Below are positions 14,068-21,232 of a stretch of DNA of 25,076 bases, piece by piece. Location of the stretch: assembly GCA_905215835.1 (NCBI GenBank), contig CAJMRR010000006.1, positions 1 to 25,076 on the forward strand, read 5' to 3'. How positions within the stretch are numbered: position 1 is the first letter of the stretch; the number at the start of each line of letters is the position of its first letter. The notes under the pieces are model-generated. The model made no database searches. It was given only the letters and a program-made list of their open reading frames with translations, and had not been told where the DNA came from. A program made the translations under genes and the position numbers. Source of the DNA: an uncultured bacterium (GTDB lineage Bacteria; Actinomycetota; Coriobacteriia; Coriobacteriales; Coriobacteriaceae).

Positions 14068-15258
14068 TCATGAGGAGCGTGTTTTGCCGAAGACTTTAAG
14101 CATGGCCGTTACGGGGCCCGGCTGGAAGCGCCGGCGCACGTCATCGAGACGCTCGGGGATATCGATATGCTGCGGGCAGTGGCGCGCGCATTTGCCGCAC
14201 TTGACGCAATTGCTCGCCAGCTTGGCCTCGCTTGTGCGCCCCGCACTCGCCGTAAAGTATTGCGACAGCCCCGTAAACCAGCTGTGCGCATAGCTCGCGT
14301 TGTAGGCGGCAAAGCAGCCGGGAATGTTGATACCCTTGGGACATGGCATGCAGTAGCCGCATCCCGTGCAGGGCACGCGATTCGATTTTTCAAACTCATC
14401 CAGCACGTGCGCGATCGTGTCGAGCTGGTTGGCCGTCATCGAATTCGGCAACGCGAGGTCTGCCAGTGACGAATTCTCGTCCACCTGCGCGGTATCGGTC
14501 ATACCAGAAAGCAACATGGTCACCTGGGGATGATTCCACACCCACGAGAGCCCCCAAGCGGCAGGCGTATGCAAATGCCGATCGCATGCACCATCGAGAA
14601 CAGCGCGCGCCCGCGGAGGCAATTTGCCTGCCAAGCGTCCGCCCAAAAGCGGCTCCATCACAAACACCGCGAGACCTCGCTCGGCGGCGGCCATGAGCCC
14701 CGCCGTTCCCGCCTGATATCGCTCTCCAGCGTAGTTGTACTGGATCTGGCAAAAGTCCCACTCATACGCATCGAGCATCGTAAGGAAGTCCGCCGTGCTG
14801 CCGTGGTACGAAAAGCCTATCTGACGAATACGCCCTGCAGCCTTTTGCTGCGCGATCCAGTCCTCGATGCCCAGCGCCACCACGCGCTCCCACTGCGCAG
14901 GCGAGGTGATGTTGTGCATAAGGTAATAGTCGATATGGTCGGTCTGCAGGCGGCGCAGCTGCTCGTCGAAAAACCGATCGAAATCCTCCGCGCATTTGCA
15001 CGAAGCATGCGGCAGCTTGGTTGCGAGCAAAACCTGGTCGCGCAAGCCCAGGCGTTCAAGCGAAGCGCCCACGCAAGCCTCGTTGCCGGGATAGAGATAG
15101 GCCGTGTCCAGATAATTAATCCCCTGCTCCACCGCACGGGAGATGATGGCATCGGCCGTCTTCGCATCGGGGTGTCCCGGCGCACCGGGAAACCTCATGC
15201 AGCCCAGACCCAACGCCGAGATACGGTTGCCGCTTTTGGGGTCAACGCGATATTGCAC
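14068..15258 (-). CDS. Aldo/keto reductase with C-terminal 4Fe-4S motifs
   Basis: The 396-residue product begins at GTG 15258 behind a GGGAGGGG sequence. The N-terminal 280 residues form the aldo/keto reductase barrel with the expected tetrad Asp51, Tyr56, Lys81 and His115. The C-terminal extension holds two cysteine clusters: Cys297, Cys300, Cys303, Cys306 (CTGCGYCMPCPKG) and Cys351, Cys354, Cys357, Cys361 (CVKCGKCARHCP). The second is a standard 4Fe-4S ferredoxin motif and the first the variant usual in this subfamily. Such fusions are widespread in anaerobes; their physiological substrate is generally not established, and the clusters suggest electron exchange with ferredoxin or flavodoxin. 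It heads the run leading to the Gfo/Idh gene and nfo, and is divergent from the ketopantoate reductase-like gene. Confidence 0.95.
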   Translation of the reverse strand: MQYRVDPKSGNRISALGLGCMRFPGAPGHPDAKTADAIISRAVEQGINYLDTAYLYPGNEACVGASLERLGLRDQVLLATKLPHASCKCAEDFDRFFDEQLRRLQTDHIDYYLMHNITSPAQWERVVALGIEDWIAQQKAAGRIRQIGFSYHGSTADFLTMLDAYEWDFCQIQYNYAGERYQAGTAGLMAAAERGLAVFVMEPLLGGRLAGKLPPRARAVLDGACDRHLHTPAAWGLSWVWNHPQVTMLLSGMTDTAQVDENSSLADLALPNSMTANQLDTIAHVLDEFEKSNRVPCTGCGYCMPCPKGINIPGCFAAYNASYAHSWFTGLSQYFTASAGRTSEAKLASNCVKCGKCARHCPQHIDIPERLDDVRRRFQPGPVTAMLKVFGKTRSS

Positions 15259-15420
15259 GGCCCCTCCCCTCCCATCGAAGCCCTGACAAGGCGAAACAAA
15301 CCCGTCACGTCATCGAAACACATCGGAATCGCAATTGAGAACGTATCGTAACGCAGCAGAAATCGAGCCGTCACGGCACCGCTTTAACATCAGCAAAAAG
15401 CCCGATGAAAGGAGTCGCCC

Positions 15421-15477
15421 ATGCCCACGCGCATGTCTTTGCGGTCTGCCCCGTGGCATAAGTGCACAGCGCAATAG
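15421..15477 (+). CDS. Candidate leader peptide ORF, 18 residues
   Basis: The ORF reads MPTRMSLRSAPWHKCTAQ and is preceded by AAAGGAG with 7-nt spacing, as good a ribosome binding site as those of confirmed genes here. It precedes a terminator-like hairpin by 63 nt. The composition does not show the runs of one amino acid typical of classical attenuation leaders. It may be a translated leader, an unrelated small protein or chance. Confidence 0.3.
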   Translation: MPTRMSLRSAPWHKCTAQ

Positions 15478-15540
15478 TTTCTTTTTCATAACAGCCGCCC
15501 CGCGCACCCACCAATCACCCTGGCAGCATACAATCCATCA

Positions 15541-15565
15541 GGCGCCCCTTACGCGGGCGCCTTTT
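15541..15565 (+). terminator. Terminator-like hairpin before ketopantoate reductase gene
   Basis: GGCGCCC (15541-15547) and GGGCGCC (15555-15561) form a 7-bp stem followed by TTTT. It ends 19 nt before the start codon at 15585, so it can only reduce expression of that gene or terminate an upstream leader transcript. No alternative antiterminator pairing was found by eye. Confidence 0.6.
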
Positions 15566-15584
15566 ACATGGGGAGATGATTCAC

Positions 15585-16499
15585 ATGCAGATCAACAAGG
15601 TCGCCTTTATCGGCAAGGGCGGCGTCGGCCTGCTCTACGGCAGCATGATTGCCAAGGCCCTCGGCAATGACGCCGTCGAATACGTTATGGATGACACCCG
15701 TTTTGAGCGTCACGCGAACGACGCGCTCACCGTCAACGGCAAGCCCTGCGATCTCACGTCCGTCCGTGTCAGCGAGGCGACGCCCGCCGATCTGGTCATC
15801 CTGACAGTCAAGACCACCGGTCTCGACCAAGCACTCAAGACTATGGAGCGCGTCGTGGGACCCAACACGCTCATCGCCTCGCTGTGCAACGGCATTACGA
15901 GCGAGCAAAAGATTGCCGAACGCTTTGGCTGGGAGCATACCGTTCTTGGTATCTGCCAGGGCATGGACGCCGTGTTTCTCAACGGCGCGCTCACCTTTAC
16001 CAATGCGGGCGAAATCCGCTTTGGCGCGGCGGCCGGCACGAACCCCGCAACCATCACCGCAATCGACGAGCTCTATACGCGCTGCGGCATCGCCCATACC
16101 GTCGAGGACGACATCGCCCACCGCATGTGGGCCAAACTCATGCTCAACGACGGCATCAACCAGACCTGCATGGCCTACGGCGGGACCTACGGAAGCGCCA
16201 CGGAGCCGGGCTCCGAGCAGCGTCGCTGCTTTGTTTCCGCCATGCGCGAAACGCTTGCGGTCGCCAACGCCGAGGGCGTTGAACTGACCGAGGCAGACCT
16301 GACGCAAATGGTGCACCTCATCGAGAGAATCGACCCCGCCGGTATGCCCTCGATGGCTCAAGACCGCATCGCAAGGCGCAAAACCGAGGTTGATGAGTTC
16401 GCGGGCACCATCTGCCGCCTCGCAGCCAAACACGATATCCAGGCACCGCAAAACGAGTGGCTCTATCGGCGCATCCGCGATATCGAGAAAAGCTGGTAG
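15585..16499 (+). CDS. Ketopantoate reductase family protein (PanE/ApbA)
   Basis: The start is the second in-frame ATG, at 15585, because GGGGAG lies 9 nt upstream of it and would touch the first (15576). The product has 304 residues. It opens with a Rossmann fold, VAFIGKGGVGLLYGS at 6-20. The conserved NG pair lies in SLCNGITSEQ, the expected catalytic lysine in WAKLMLNDGINQ and the substrate-binding glutamate in RKTEVDEFAG. PanE reduces 2-dehydropantoate to pantoate with NADPH in coenzyme A synthesis, but many family members outside pantothenate operons act on other 2-keto acids. No other pan genes are near, so the substrate is open. It appears monocistronic and is followed by a hairpin at 16537-16567. 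Confidence 0.88.
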   Translation: MQINKVAFIGKGGVGLLYGSMIAKALGNDAVEYVMDDTRFERHANDALTVNGKPCDLTSVRVSEATPADLVILTVKTTGLDQALKTMERVVGPNTLIASLCNGITSEQKIAERFGWEHTVLGICQGMDAVFLNGALTFTNAGEIRFGAAAGTNPATITAIDELYTRCGIAHTVEDDIAHRMWAKLMLNDGINQTCMAYGGTYGSATEPGSEQRRCFVSAMRETLAVANAEGVELTEADLTQMVHLIERIDPAGMPSMAQDRIARRKTEVDEFAGTICRLAAKHDIQAPQNEWLYRRIRDIEKSW

Positions 16500-16536
16500 C
16501 GCCGACGCGCCGCATTCAACAGCCTTAACAGCAAAA

Positions 16537-16567
16537 CCGCCGCAAGGGAACCTTTCCCCTGCGGCGG
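16537..16567. terminator. Terminator hairpin between convergent genes
   Basis: The stem CCGCCGCA/TGCGGCGG continues, after one mismatch, with GGGAA/TTCCC around a CCT loop. On the minus strand TTTTGCTGTT follows, which suits the small membrane protein gene ending at 16609. On the plus strand the following sequence CCTTCATCTT is only moderately T-rich, so termination of the ketopantoate reductase-like gene is less certain. Confidence 0.7.
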
Positions 16568-16608
16568 CCTTCATCTTCGTCTATGACCGGCGGCCGATCT
16601 CACAACAG

Positions 16609-16815
16609 TTAGCGTTGCGACCCCGGCACCTCGTCCTCATCGTCGCGGCAAAGAACCACGCCTGCGCTTCCCAGCAGCGTGGCCGCGATCAGCGCGCCGA
16701 CCACGATAGGAGCAGCCCCGCATGTCCCCTGCATGCCCGCGACGAGCGCGGCCGTGGGACCAAGGCAGCCAAGCATCAACGCGACGGCGGCAACGGCAAT
16801 ATCTCGAGCATTCAC
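16609..16815 (-). CDS. Small membrane protein with two predicted helices
   Basis: The 68-residue protein begins at GTG 16815, with GGAGGA about 9 nt upstream. It is not a family I recognise. Two hydrophobic segments (about residues 6-27 and 35-55) are separated by a short loop GMQGTCG and followed by a charged tail, CRDDEDEVPGSQR, probably cytoplasmic or in the interface. Each segment contains one cysteine or is flanked by one. The strong ribosome binding site and the terminator downstream support it as a real gene. No function can be assigned; it stands alone between the ketopantoate reductase-like gene and a secreted protein gene. Confidence 0.6.
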   Translation of the reverse strand: MNARDIAVAAVALMLGCLGPTAALVAGMQGTCGAAPIVVGALIAATLLGSAGVVLCRDDEDEVPGSQR

Positions 16816-16931
16816 AAGACCACTTCCTCCAAGAGAAAGACCTTATTTCTCAAGAACCAGTGTGCCCCGCATCCATACGCCCAGCGTACCGCCACGGTAA
16901 GGGCTCTGTTAACTCAAACGCATACATAGAA

Positions 16932-16977
16932 CGGACGTCCTTACGTTGCCCTAAAGCTCGGTAAAGACGCCCGTCCG
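16932..16977 (-). terminator. Possible terminator of the secreted protein gene
   Basis: CGGACG (16932-16937) pairs with CGTCCG (16972-16977), and after a 4-nt bulge TCCTTAC pairs with GTAAAGA with one mismatch. It lies 25 nt after the stop codon of the secreted protein gene. The minus-strand sequence after it, TTCTATG, is weakly T-rich, so it is a poor terminator candidate. Confidence 0.35.
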
Positions 16978-17001
16978 CCAAATATCCGTGATGCAGAAAA
17001 A

Positions 17002-17775
17002 TTACCAACCGGTGTAGTAATCGGTGGTTCCGGCAGCGCAGCCGGAGTCATAGACCTTGCAATCACCCTTGGAGCCCGTAAAGGTCGAGCCCTGGGCCAT
17101 ATCGCCCGCGGCAACAACGTAATAGCCGTCGGAATCGCGCCAGAAGCCCTCAGAATCCTGAGTCCATTCGCCCGTGCGATAGTGATAAAGCACATTGCTG
17201 CTGTAATAGGTCTCGCGGCGCCCGTTGTAGTTATTGACACCCGCAGAGCGCGTCAGGCCCGATCCGTTCGCGTAGGACGCGGCAGACGCGTAAGACGGAG
17301 TGTAACCGGCGTTGTAGTACGAAGCCTGGGCGGCCTCGGCAGCCTCCGCCTCGGCGGCAGCCTCGAGCGCTTCGCGCTTGGCATCCTCAAGCGCAGCGCG
17401 CAGCTCATCGAGCTCGGTCGACTTGGCGTCGACCTCCCCCATCGTCAACAGGCTACCCGCACCGTCGATGCAACCCTGCAGCACAGCACGCTCGTCATCG
17501 GTAGCATAGTCGCCATACATATTCATAATGATCTGAGCGCGCATCTCAAGGGAATCGCGCTTGGCCTCCATCGAGGCGTTCCACTCCTGCATGGAACCAT
17601 AACCATCGCCGCGATAGTCAACGGGCTGCACCAGCGTCGCCTCGGACGGCGTAGGTCCAACCGTATCGGATAGTGTTGCCGCGTGGGCATCGGTTGCACC
17701 GGCGCCCGCCAAAAGTGCCACGGTCAGAGCGGCGGAAAGGGCGGCGGCTTTCGGTTTTCGTGAATCGATCCTCAT
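17002..17775 (-). CDS. Secreted protein with C-terminal tyrosine-rich domain
   Basis: The ATG at 17775 follows GGAGG at an acceptable distance; the frame is open upstream without another ribosome binding site. The product has 257 residues. A Sec signal peptide (MRIDSRKPK, hydrophobic stretch, cleavage after AHA near residue 32) leads to a charged, alanine- and glutamate-rich helical region that could form a coiled coil at about 110-150. The C-terminal 80 residues (ETYYSSNVLYHYRTGEWTQ, DGYYVVAAGDMAQGSTF, KVYDSGCAAGTTDYYTGW) resemble a compact domain found at the end of many secreted proteins of Firmicutes and Coriobacteriia. That domain has a VYDxGCAxGTTDxYxxW ending and is possibly a double-psi barrel. 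It may bind or modify cell wall; no catalytic residues can be named with confidence. Confidence 0.8.
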   Translation of the reverse strand: MRIDSRKPKAAALSAALTVALLAGAGATDAHAATLSDTVGPTPSEATLVQPVDYRGDGYGSMQEWNASMEAKRDSLEMRAQIIMNMYGDYATDDERAVLQGCIDGAGSLLTMGEVDAKSTELDELRAALEDAKREALEAAAEAEAAEAAQASYYNAGYTPSYASAASYANGSGLTRSAGVNNYNGRRETYYSSNVLYHYRTGEWTQDSEGFWRDSDGYYVVAAGDMAQGSTFTGSKGDCKVYDSGCAAGTTDYYTGW

Positions 17776-17940
17776 GTAGCTAGAAACCTCCGTAGTGCGT
17801 TTTTGCTGCGTTTGAGCTGCGTGTGATTCGATCGCGCTGCATAGTACCCCGAGCAAATCGCGACCTGCGGTTTTACTCAAAAGGCGCACGTCAATTGCGT
17901 AAAACTCACATCCTCTTAACAGGAGTTTTCCACATCTCGA

Positions 17941-17988
17941 TTGCATAAAGCATGCCAAAAACCCTGTTTTTGCACCCGCTCTATGCAA
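17941..17988. repeat. Imperfect 48-bp palindromic element
   Basis: TTGCATAAAGC at the left pairs with GCTCTATGCAA at the right, and CAAAAAC pairs with GTTTTTG around a CCT centre, with a few mismatches and one unpaired base. It directly follows the metY terminator on the minus strand and is not followed by a T-run, so it is probably a repeat or regulatory element and not a terminator. Confidence 0.55.
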
Positions 17989-18027
17989 AAAAGGCGCCTG
18001 TGCAACCATTGTTCGCACAGGCGCCTT
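17987..18027 (-). terminator. Intrinsic terminator of metY
   Basis: Perfect 13-bp arms (17991-18003 and 18015-18027) enclose an 11-nt loop. On the minus strand six T residues follow (17987-17992). It lies 60 nt after the metY stop codon. Confidence 0.9.
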
Positions 18028-18087
18028 GAGCAGGCATTTTATGCAGTTATACCTATCGAGTCGCAAGGGGTCCTTGCACAAGTCGCC

Positions 18088-19398
18088 TTACTCGTCCAGC
18101 GCGGCGAAGGCCTGCTTCAGATCCCAAATGATATCCTCGGCGTTCTCGGTACCGATGGAAAGACGGATCGTGGAGGGCGTGATGTTCTGCTCGGCGAGCT
18201 CCTCGGCAGAGAGCTGGGAGTGCGTAGTGGTAGCCGGGTGCACGACGAGCGACTTGACGTCGGCCACGTTGGCGAGCAGCGAGAAGACCTGCAGATGGTC
18301 GATGAACTTCCAAGCTGCCTCCTGGCCACCCTTAATCTCAAAGGTAAAGATCGAGGCACCGCCGTTGGGGAAGTACTTCTGATAGAGCTCGTGATCGGGG
18401 TGCTCAGACAGGCTCGGGTGGTTCACCTTGGCGACATGGCTATCACCAGCCAGGAACTCAACGACCTTCTTGGTGTTCTCGACATGACGGTCAACGCGCA
18501 GCGACAGAGTCTCGGTGCCCTGGAGCAGGATCCAAGCGTTGAACGGGCTGATGCAGGCGCCCTCGTCACGCAGCAGGATGGCGCGGACATAGGTTGCGAA
18601 GGCGGCGGGACCGGCAGCCTCGGCAAACGAGACGCCATGGTAGGAGGGGTTGGGCTCGGCGATCTGCTCATACTTGCCGCTCGCCTTCCAATCGAAGTTA
18701 CCGCCGTCGACGATCACACCGCCCAGCGAGGTGCCGTGGCCGCCGATGAACTTGGTTGCGGAGTGGACGACGATGTTGGCACCATGCTCCAGCGGGCGGA
18801 ACAGATACGGGGTGCCGAAAGTGTTGTCGACGACAACCGGCAGACCGTGCTTCTTGGCGATCTCGGAGATGGCGTCGATGTTGGGGATGTCGGAGTTGGG
18901 GTTGCCGAGCGTCTCGAGATAGATGACCGTGGTGTTGTCCTTGATGGCGCCCTCGACCTCGTCCAGGTTATGAGCGTCGACAAACGTGGTCTCGACGCCA
19001 AACTGGGAGAGCGTATGCTCCAGCAGGTTGTAGGAGCCACCGTAGATGGTCTTCTGGGCAACCACATGGTCACCGGCCTGGGCAAGAGCCTGCAGGGTAT
19101 AGGTGATGGCAGCAGCACCGGAGGCGACGGCGAGACCTGCCACGCCACCCTCGAGTGCGGCGATACGATCCTCGAAGACGCCCTGGGTGGAGTTGGTCAG
19201 ACGGCCGTAGATGTTACCGGCGTCGGCAAGACCAAAGCGGTCGGCGGCGTGCTGGGAGTTGCGGAACACATAGCTCGTGGTCTGGTAGATAGGCACGGCG
19301 CGGGAGTCGGATGCGGGATCGGCGCTCTCCTGGCCAACGTGAAGCTGCAGGGTATCGAAACCAAAGGTGTGCTCGGGGTTGTTGATGAACTGGCTCAT
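18088..19398 (-). CDS. metY: O-acetylhomoserine sulfhydrylase
   Basis: This PLP enzyme makes homocysteine from O-acetylhomoserine and sulfide, the direct route to methionine. The ATG at 19398 follows AAGGAG; the frame continues upstream but only through the leader. The product has 436 residues, the length expected for the MetY subgroup and longer than cystathionine gamma-synthase. Lys216 in HSATKFIGGHGTS is the expected PLP Schiff-base lysine and Asp191 in VVVDNTFGTP binds the pyridine nitrogen. IYGRLTNSTQ near 63-72 and LETLGNPNSDIPNI near 161-174 are family motifs. It is transcribed alone, divergently from a LysR-type regulator, with a roughly 180-nt leader that contains a small ORF. Transcriptional control by the LysR protein, and possibly leader control, are likely. 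A methionine gamma-lyase-like activity cannot be fully excluded. Confidence 0.95.
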   Translation of the reverse strand: MSQFINNPEHTFGFDTLQLHVGQESADPASDSRAVPIYQTTSYVFRNSQHAADRFGLADAGNIYGRLTNSTQGVFEDRIAALEGGVAGLAVASGAAAITYTLQALAQAGDHVVAQKTIYGGSYNLLEHTLSQFGVETTFVDAHNLDEVEGAIKDNTTVIYLETLGNPNSDIPNIDAISEIAKKHGLPVVVDNTFGTPYLFRPLEHGANIVVHSATKFIGGHGTSLGGVIVDGGNFDWKASGKYEQIAEPNPSYHGVSFAEAAGPAAFATYVRAILLRDEGACISPFNAWILLQGTETLSLRVDRHVENTKKVVEFLAGDSHVAKVNHPSLSEHPDHELYQKYFPNGGASIFTFEIKGGQEAAWKFIDHLQVFSLLANVADVKSLVVHPATTTHSQLSAEELAEQNITPSTIRLSIGTENAEDIIWDLKQAFAALDE

Positions 19399-19460
19399 GA
19401 TGATCTCCTTGATCGAACAAAAGTAAATAAATAAGAGAGAAGTAAGTCGCTGTCTCCTGA

Positions 19461-19514
19461 TCACGCCGACGGGCGCAAACAGGAGCCCGGCATTCGCCTT
19501 GGTAAGCAATTCAT
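19461..19514 (-). CDS. Candidate leader peptide upstream of metY
   Basis: The 17-residue ORF reads MNCLPRRMPGSCLRPSA and has AAAGGAGG 7 nt upstream, one of the strongest ribosome binding sites in the window. It contains two cysteine and two methionine codons, fitting the downstream sulfur amino-acid gene. A 6-bp pairing (CTCCTG/CAGGAG at 19454-19459 and 19480-19485) links its end to the sequence just after it. It ends 62 nt before metY. Regulation by translation of this ORF is an inference. Confidence 0.5.
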   Translation of the reverse strand: MNCLPRRMPGSCLRPSA

Positions 19515-19582
19515 ATGCGGGCCTCCTTTCGCATCCCGGTTCAGTGGTCGGTTTAATTACCTACCGCCTTTGTGTGTTTTGA

Positions 19583-19611
19583 ATAGTACGAGCATTGTTT
19601 CGCTCGGTCAA
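19583..19611 (-). promoter_or_regulatory. metY promoter with internal dyad
   Basis: On the minus strand TTGACC (19606-19611) and TACTAT (19583-19588) are separated by exactly 17 nt. The spacer is itself an inverted repeat, CGAGC-N8-GCTCG, at 19589-19606, placed where a bound protein would block or realign RNA polymerase. The divergent LysR-type regulator is the obvious candidate ligand. Confidence 0.75.
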
Positions 19612-19671
19612 TCACTTAAAAGCGCTAACCTGTTATCGGTTTTATAGATAGCAATCGAAAGGACGGCGCCG

Positions 19672-20610
19672 ATGACCCTTCAGCAGCTTCGTTTTCTGAT
19701 TGCCGTGGCAGAGTCCGGCTCAATCAACGCCGCAGCTCAGCGCCTCTATACCGCTCAGTCCAACATCTCAAACGCCGTCAAAAGCCTGGAGCAGGAACTC
19801 CACCTGGAGATCTTTACGCGCTCCAGCCGCGGCGTCACGCTCACCAACGACGGCACCGAGCTTTTGGGCTATGCGCGCCAGGTCGTAGAGCAGGCCGATA
19901 TGCTCGAGGCCCGCTACGAGGACGGCGGCACCCCGCAAGTCCGCCTCGCCATTTCCGCCCAGCACTACGCCTTTTCGGTCGAGGCCTTTGTCAACGTGGT
20001 CGAGCGCTGCCGCGACAGCAAGTTCGAGTTCATCATGCGCGAGACCACCACGTCGCAGATCATCGATGACGTCCGCGCGTTTCGCAGCGACATCGGCATC
20101 CTGTATCTGGACGACTTTAACGATCGTGTCCTACAGAAAGCCTTTACCGATGCCCGAGCAAGCTTCCATCACCTCTTTGATGCAAAGGTCCACGTGTTCG
20201 TAAGTGAGCGCCACCCGCTTGCCCGCCGCCCGCAGCTGTCCCTTGCCGACCTTACGCCCTATACGCGCTACAGCTTTGAGCAGGGAACCTCAAACTCCTT
20301 CTATTACGCCGAGGAGCCGTTTAGCTACATCCCCTGCGATCGCAATATTCGAGTCTCTGACCGCGGCACGCTCACCAACCTGCTGATCACCTCGAACGGC
20401 TACACGCTCTCCACCGGCGTGCTCTCAAACGAAATGCAATGGGGCATGGCATCGATTCCGCTGGCAGATGCCCCGACGATGCACGTAGGCTATATCATGC
20501 ACGATGAACGCAAGGCCTCTCCCCTGTTGCAGCAATACCTCGACGAGCTCGACCGCATCATCCAAGAAAACCAGCCATCAGAGGACGGGGTAGATATGGT
20601 AGATTGCTAG
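19672..20610 (+). CDS. LysR-family transcriptional regulator
   Basis: The 312-residue protein starts at ATG 19672, preceded by AAAGGA. The N-terminal winged helix-turn-helix is clear: MTLQQLRFLIAVAESGSINAAAQRLYTAQSNISNAVKSLEQELHLEIFTRSSRGVTLT covers residues 1-58. The rest is a periplasmic-binding-protein-like effector domain. Regulators of this type commonly control the divergent gene, here metY, and sense a pathway metabolite such as O-acetylserine, O-acetylhomoserine or homocysteine, in the manner of CysB, CysL or MetR. The effector is not determinable. A dyad AACC-N7-GGTT at 19627-19641, shortly upstream of its own start, could be an autoregulatory site. The next gene starts 63 nt downstream in the same direction but is functionally unrelated. 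Confidence 0.93.
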   Translation: MTLQQLRFLIAVAESGSINAAAQRLYTAQSNISNAVKSLEQELHLEIFTRSSRGVTLTNDGTELLGYARQVVEQADMLEARYEDGGTPQVRLAISAQHYAFSVEAFVNVVERCRDSKFEFIMRETTTSQIIDDVRAFRSDIGILYLDDFNDRVLQKAFTDARASFHHLFDAKVHVFVSERHPLARRPQLSLADLTPYTRYSFEQGTSNSFYYAEEPFSYIPCDRNIRVSDRGTLTNLLITSNGYTLSTGVLSNEMQWGMASIPLADAPTMHVGYIMHDERKASPLLQQYLDELDRIIQENQPSEDGVDMVDC

Positions 20611-20673
20611 CCCTCGGCGAACGCGGCGCTACAATGGTCACTCACACGAAACGTACCCAACGAAAGGAACCAT

Positions 20674-21159
20674 GTGAAGGTCATCATCTATACCGACGGC
20701 TCGGCCCGATCAAATCCGGGACGCGGCGGATACGGTGCCGTGCTCAAATACACCAATCCCGCCGGCAAGACCTTCACCTCCGAGCTTTCGCGCGGCTACG
20801 CCAAGACCACCAACAACCGCATGGAGCTCATGGCGGTCATCGTGGCGCTCGAGGCACTTAACCGCCCCTGCGAGGTCGAGGTCCATTCCGATTCGCAGTA
20901 CGTCGTCAACGCCTTTAACAAGCACTGGATCGACGGCTGGAAAAAGCGCGGATGGAAAACCGCCAACAAGCAGCCCGTTAAGAACCGCGATCTGTGGGAG
21001 CGCCTACTCACCGCCAAAAGCAAGCACAAGGTTGAGTTCATCTGGGTTAAGGGTCACGCCGGCCACGAGCTCAACGAGCGCTGCGATGAGCTTGCCACCA
21101 CGGCGGCCGACGGCAGCAACCTCGATATCGACACCGGCTTTAACGAGAGCGACCTGTAA
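20674..21159 (+). CDS. rnhA: Ribonuclease HI
   Basis: The 161-residue protein begins with GTG 20674, preceded by AAAGGA. It degrades RNA in RNA-DNA hybrids, removing primers and R-loops in the cytosol. All catalytic carboxylates are present: Asp8 in YTDGSARSNPG, Glu51 in NNRMELMA, Asp73 in HSDSQYVVNA and Asp138 in ERCDELA, and His128 lies in WVKGHAGH. The basic protrusion typical of E. coli-type enzymes (GWKKRGWKTANKQPVKNRDLW) is present at 88-108. The length matches the bacterial RNase HI family and there is no N-terminal hybrid-binding domain. A separate upstream promoter was not identified. Confidence 0.97.
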   Translation: MKVIIYTDGSARSNPGRGGYGAVLKYTNPAGKTFTSELSRGYAKTTNNRMELMAVIVALEALNRPCEVEVHSDSQYVVNAFNKHWIDGWKKRGWKTANKQPVKNRDLWERLLTAKSKHKVEFIWVKGHAGHELNERCDELATTAADGSNLDIDTGFNESDL

Positions 21160-21232
21160 CGGCGTTTTCGCACGCTTTTGTGTCCTCCCGCGCTACACTC
21201 GTCCTGTAGGCCAAACAACGCAAGGGGGACAC

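Larger units (their letters stand above)
15259..15584. other. Divergent intergenic region with leader ORF and hairpin
   Basis: This 326-nt gap separates the minus-strand aldo/keto reductase from the plus-strand ketopantoate reductase-like gene. I find no convincing promoter in it. It holds a small ORF with a good ribosome binding site (15421-15477) and a terminator-like hairpin (15541-15565) only 19 nt before the downstream start codon. No riboswitch class was recognised. Confidence 0.5.
17776..18087. other. Intergenic region with palindrome and terminator
   Basis: This 312-nt stretch lies between the start of the secreted protein gene and the stop of the O-acetylhomoserine sulfhydrylase gene, both on the minus strand. 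It contains the terminator at 17987-18027, the imperfect palindrome at 17941-17988 and, further on, GTTTTAC/GTAAAAC inverted motifs (about 17872-17917). I could not assign a consensus promoter for the secreted protein gene. Confidence 0.5.

Noticed and set aside
15259..15584. tRNA or known riboswitch in the divergent gap
   Set aside because: No cloverleaf arms, T-box or known riboswitch consensus could be found by eye.
15564..16574. Minus-strand open frame opposite the PanE-family gene
   Set aside because: The plus-strand gene has Rossmann and catalytic motifs and a ribosome binding site; the reverse frame gives no recognisable protein.
17941..19434. Long plus-strand open frame opposite metY
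   Set aside because: Antisense shadow; metY has complete catalytic motifs, promoter, ribosome binding site and terminator on the minus strand.
19398..19582. SAM riboswitch in the metY leader
   Set aside because: No conserved SAM-I, SAM-II or SAM-IV core sequence could be recognised by eye; a covariance search would be needed to exclude it fully.
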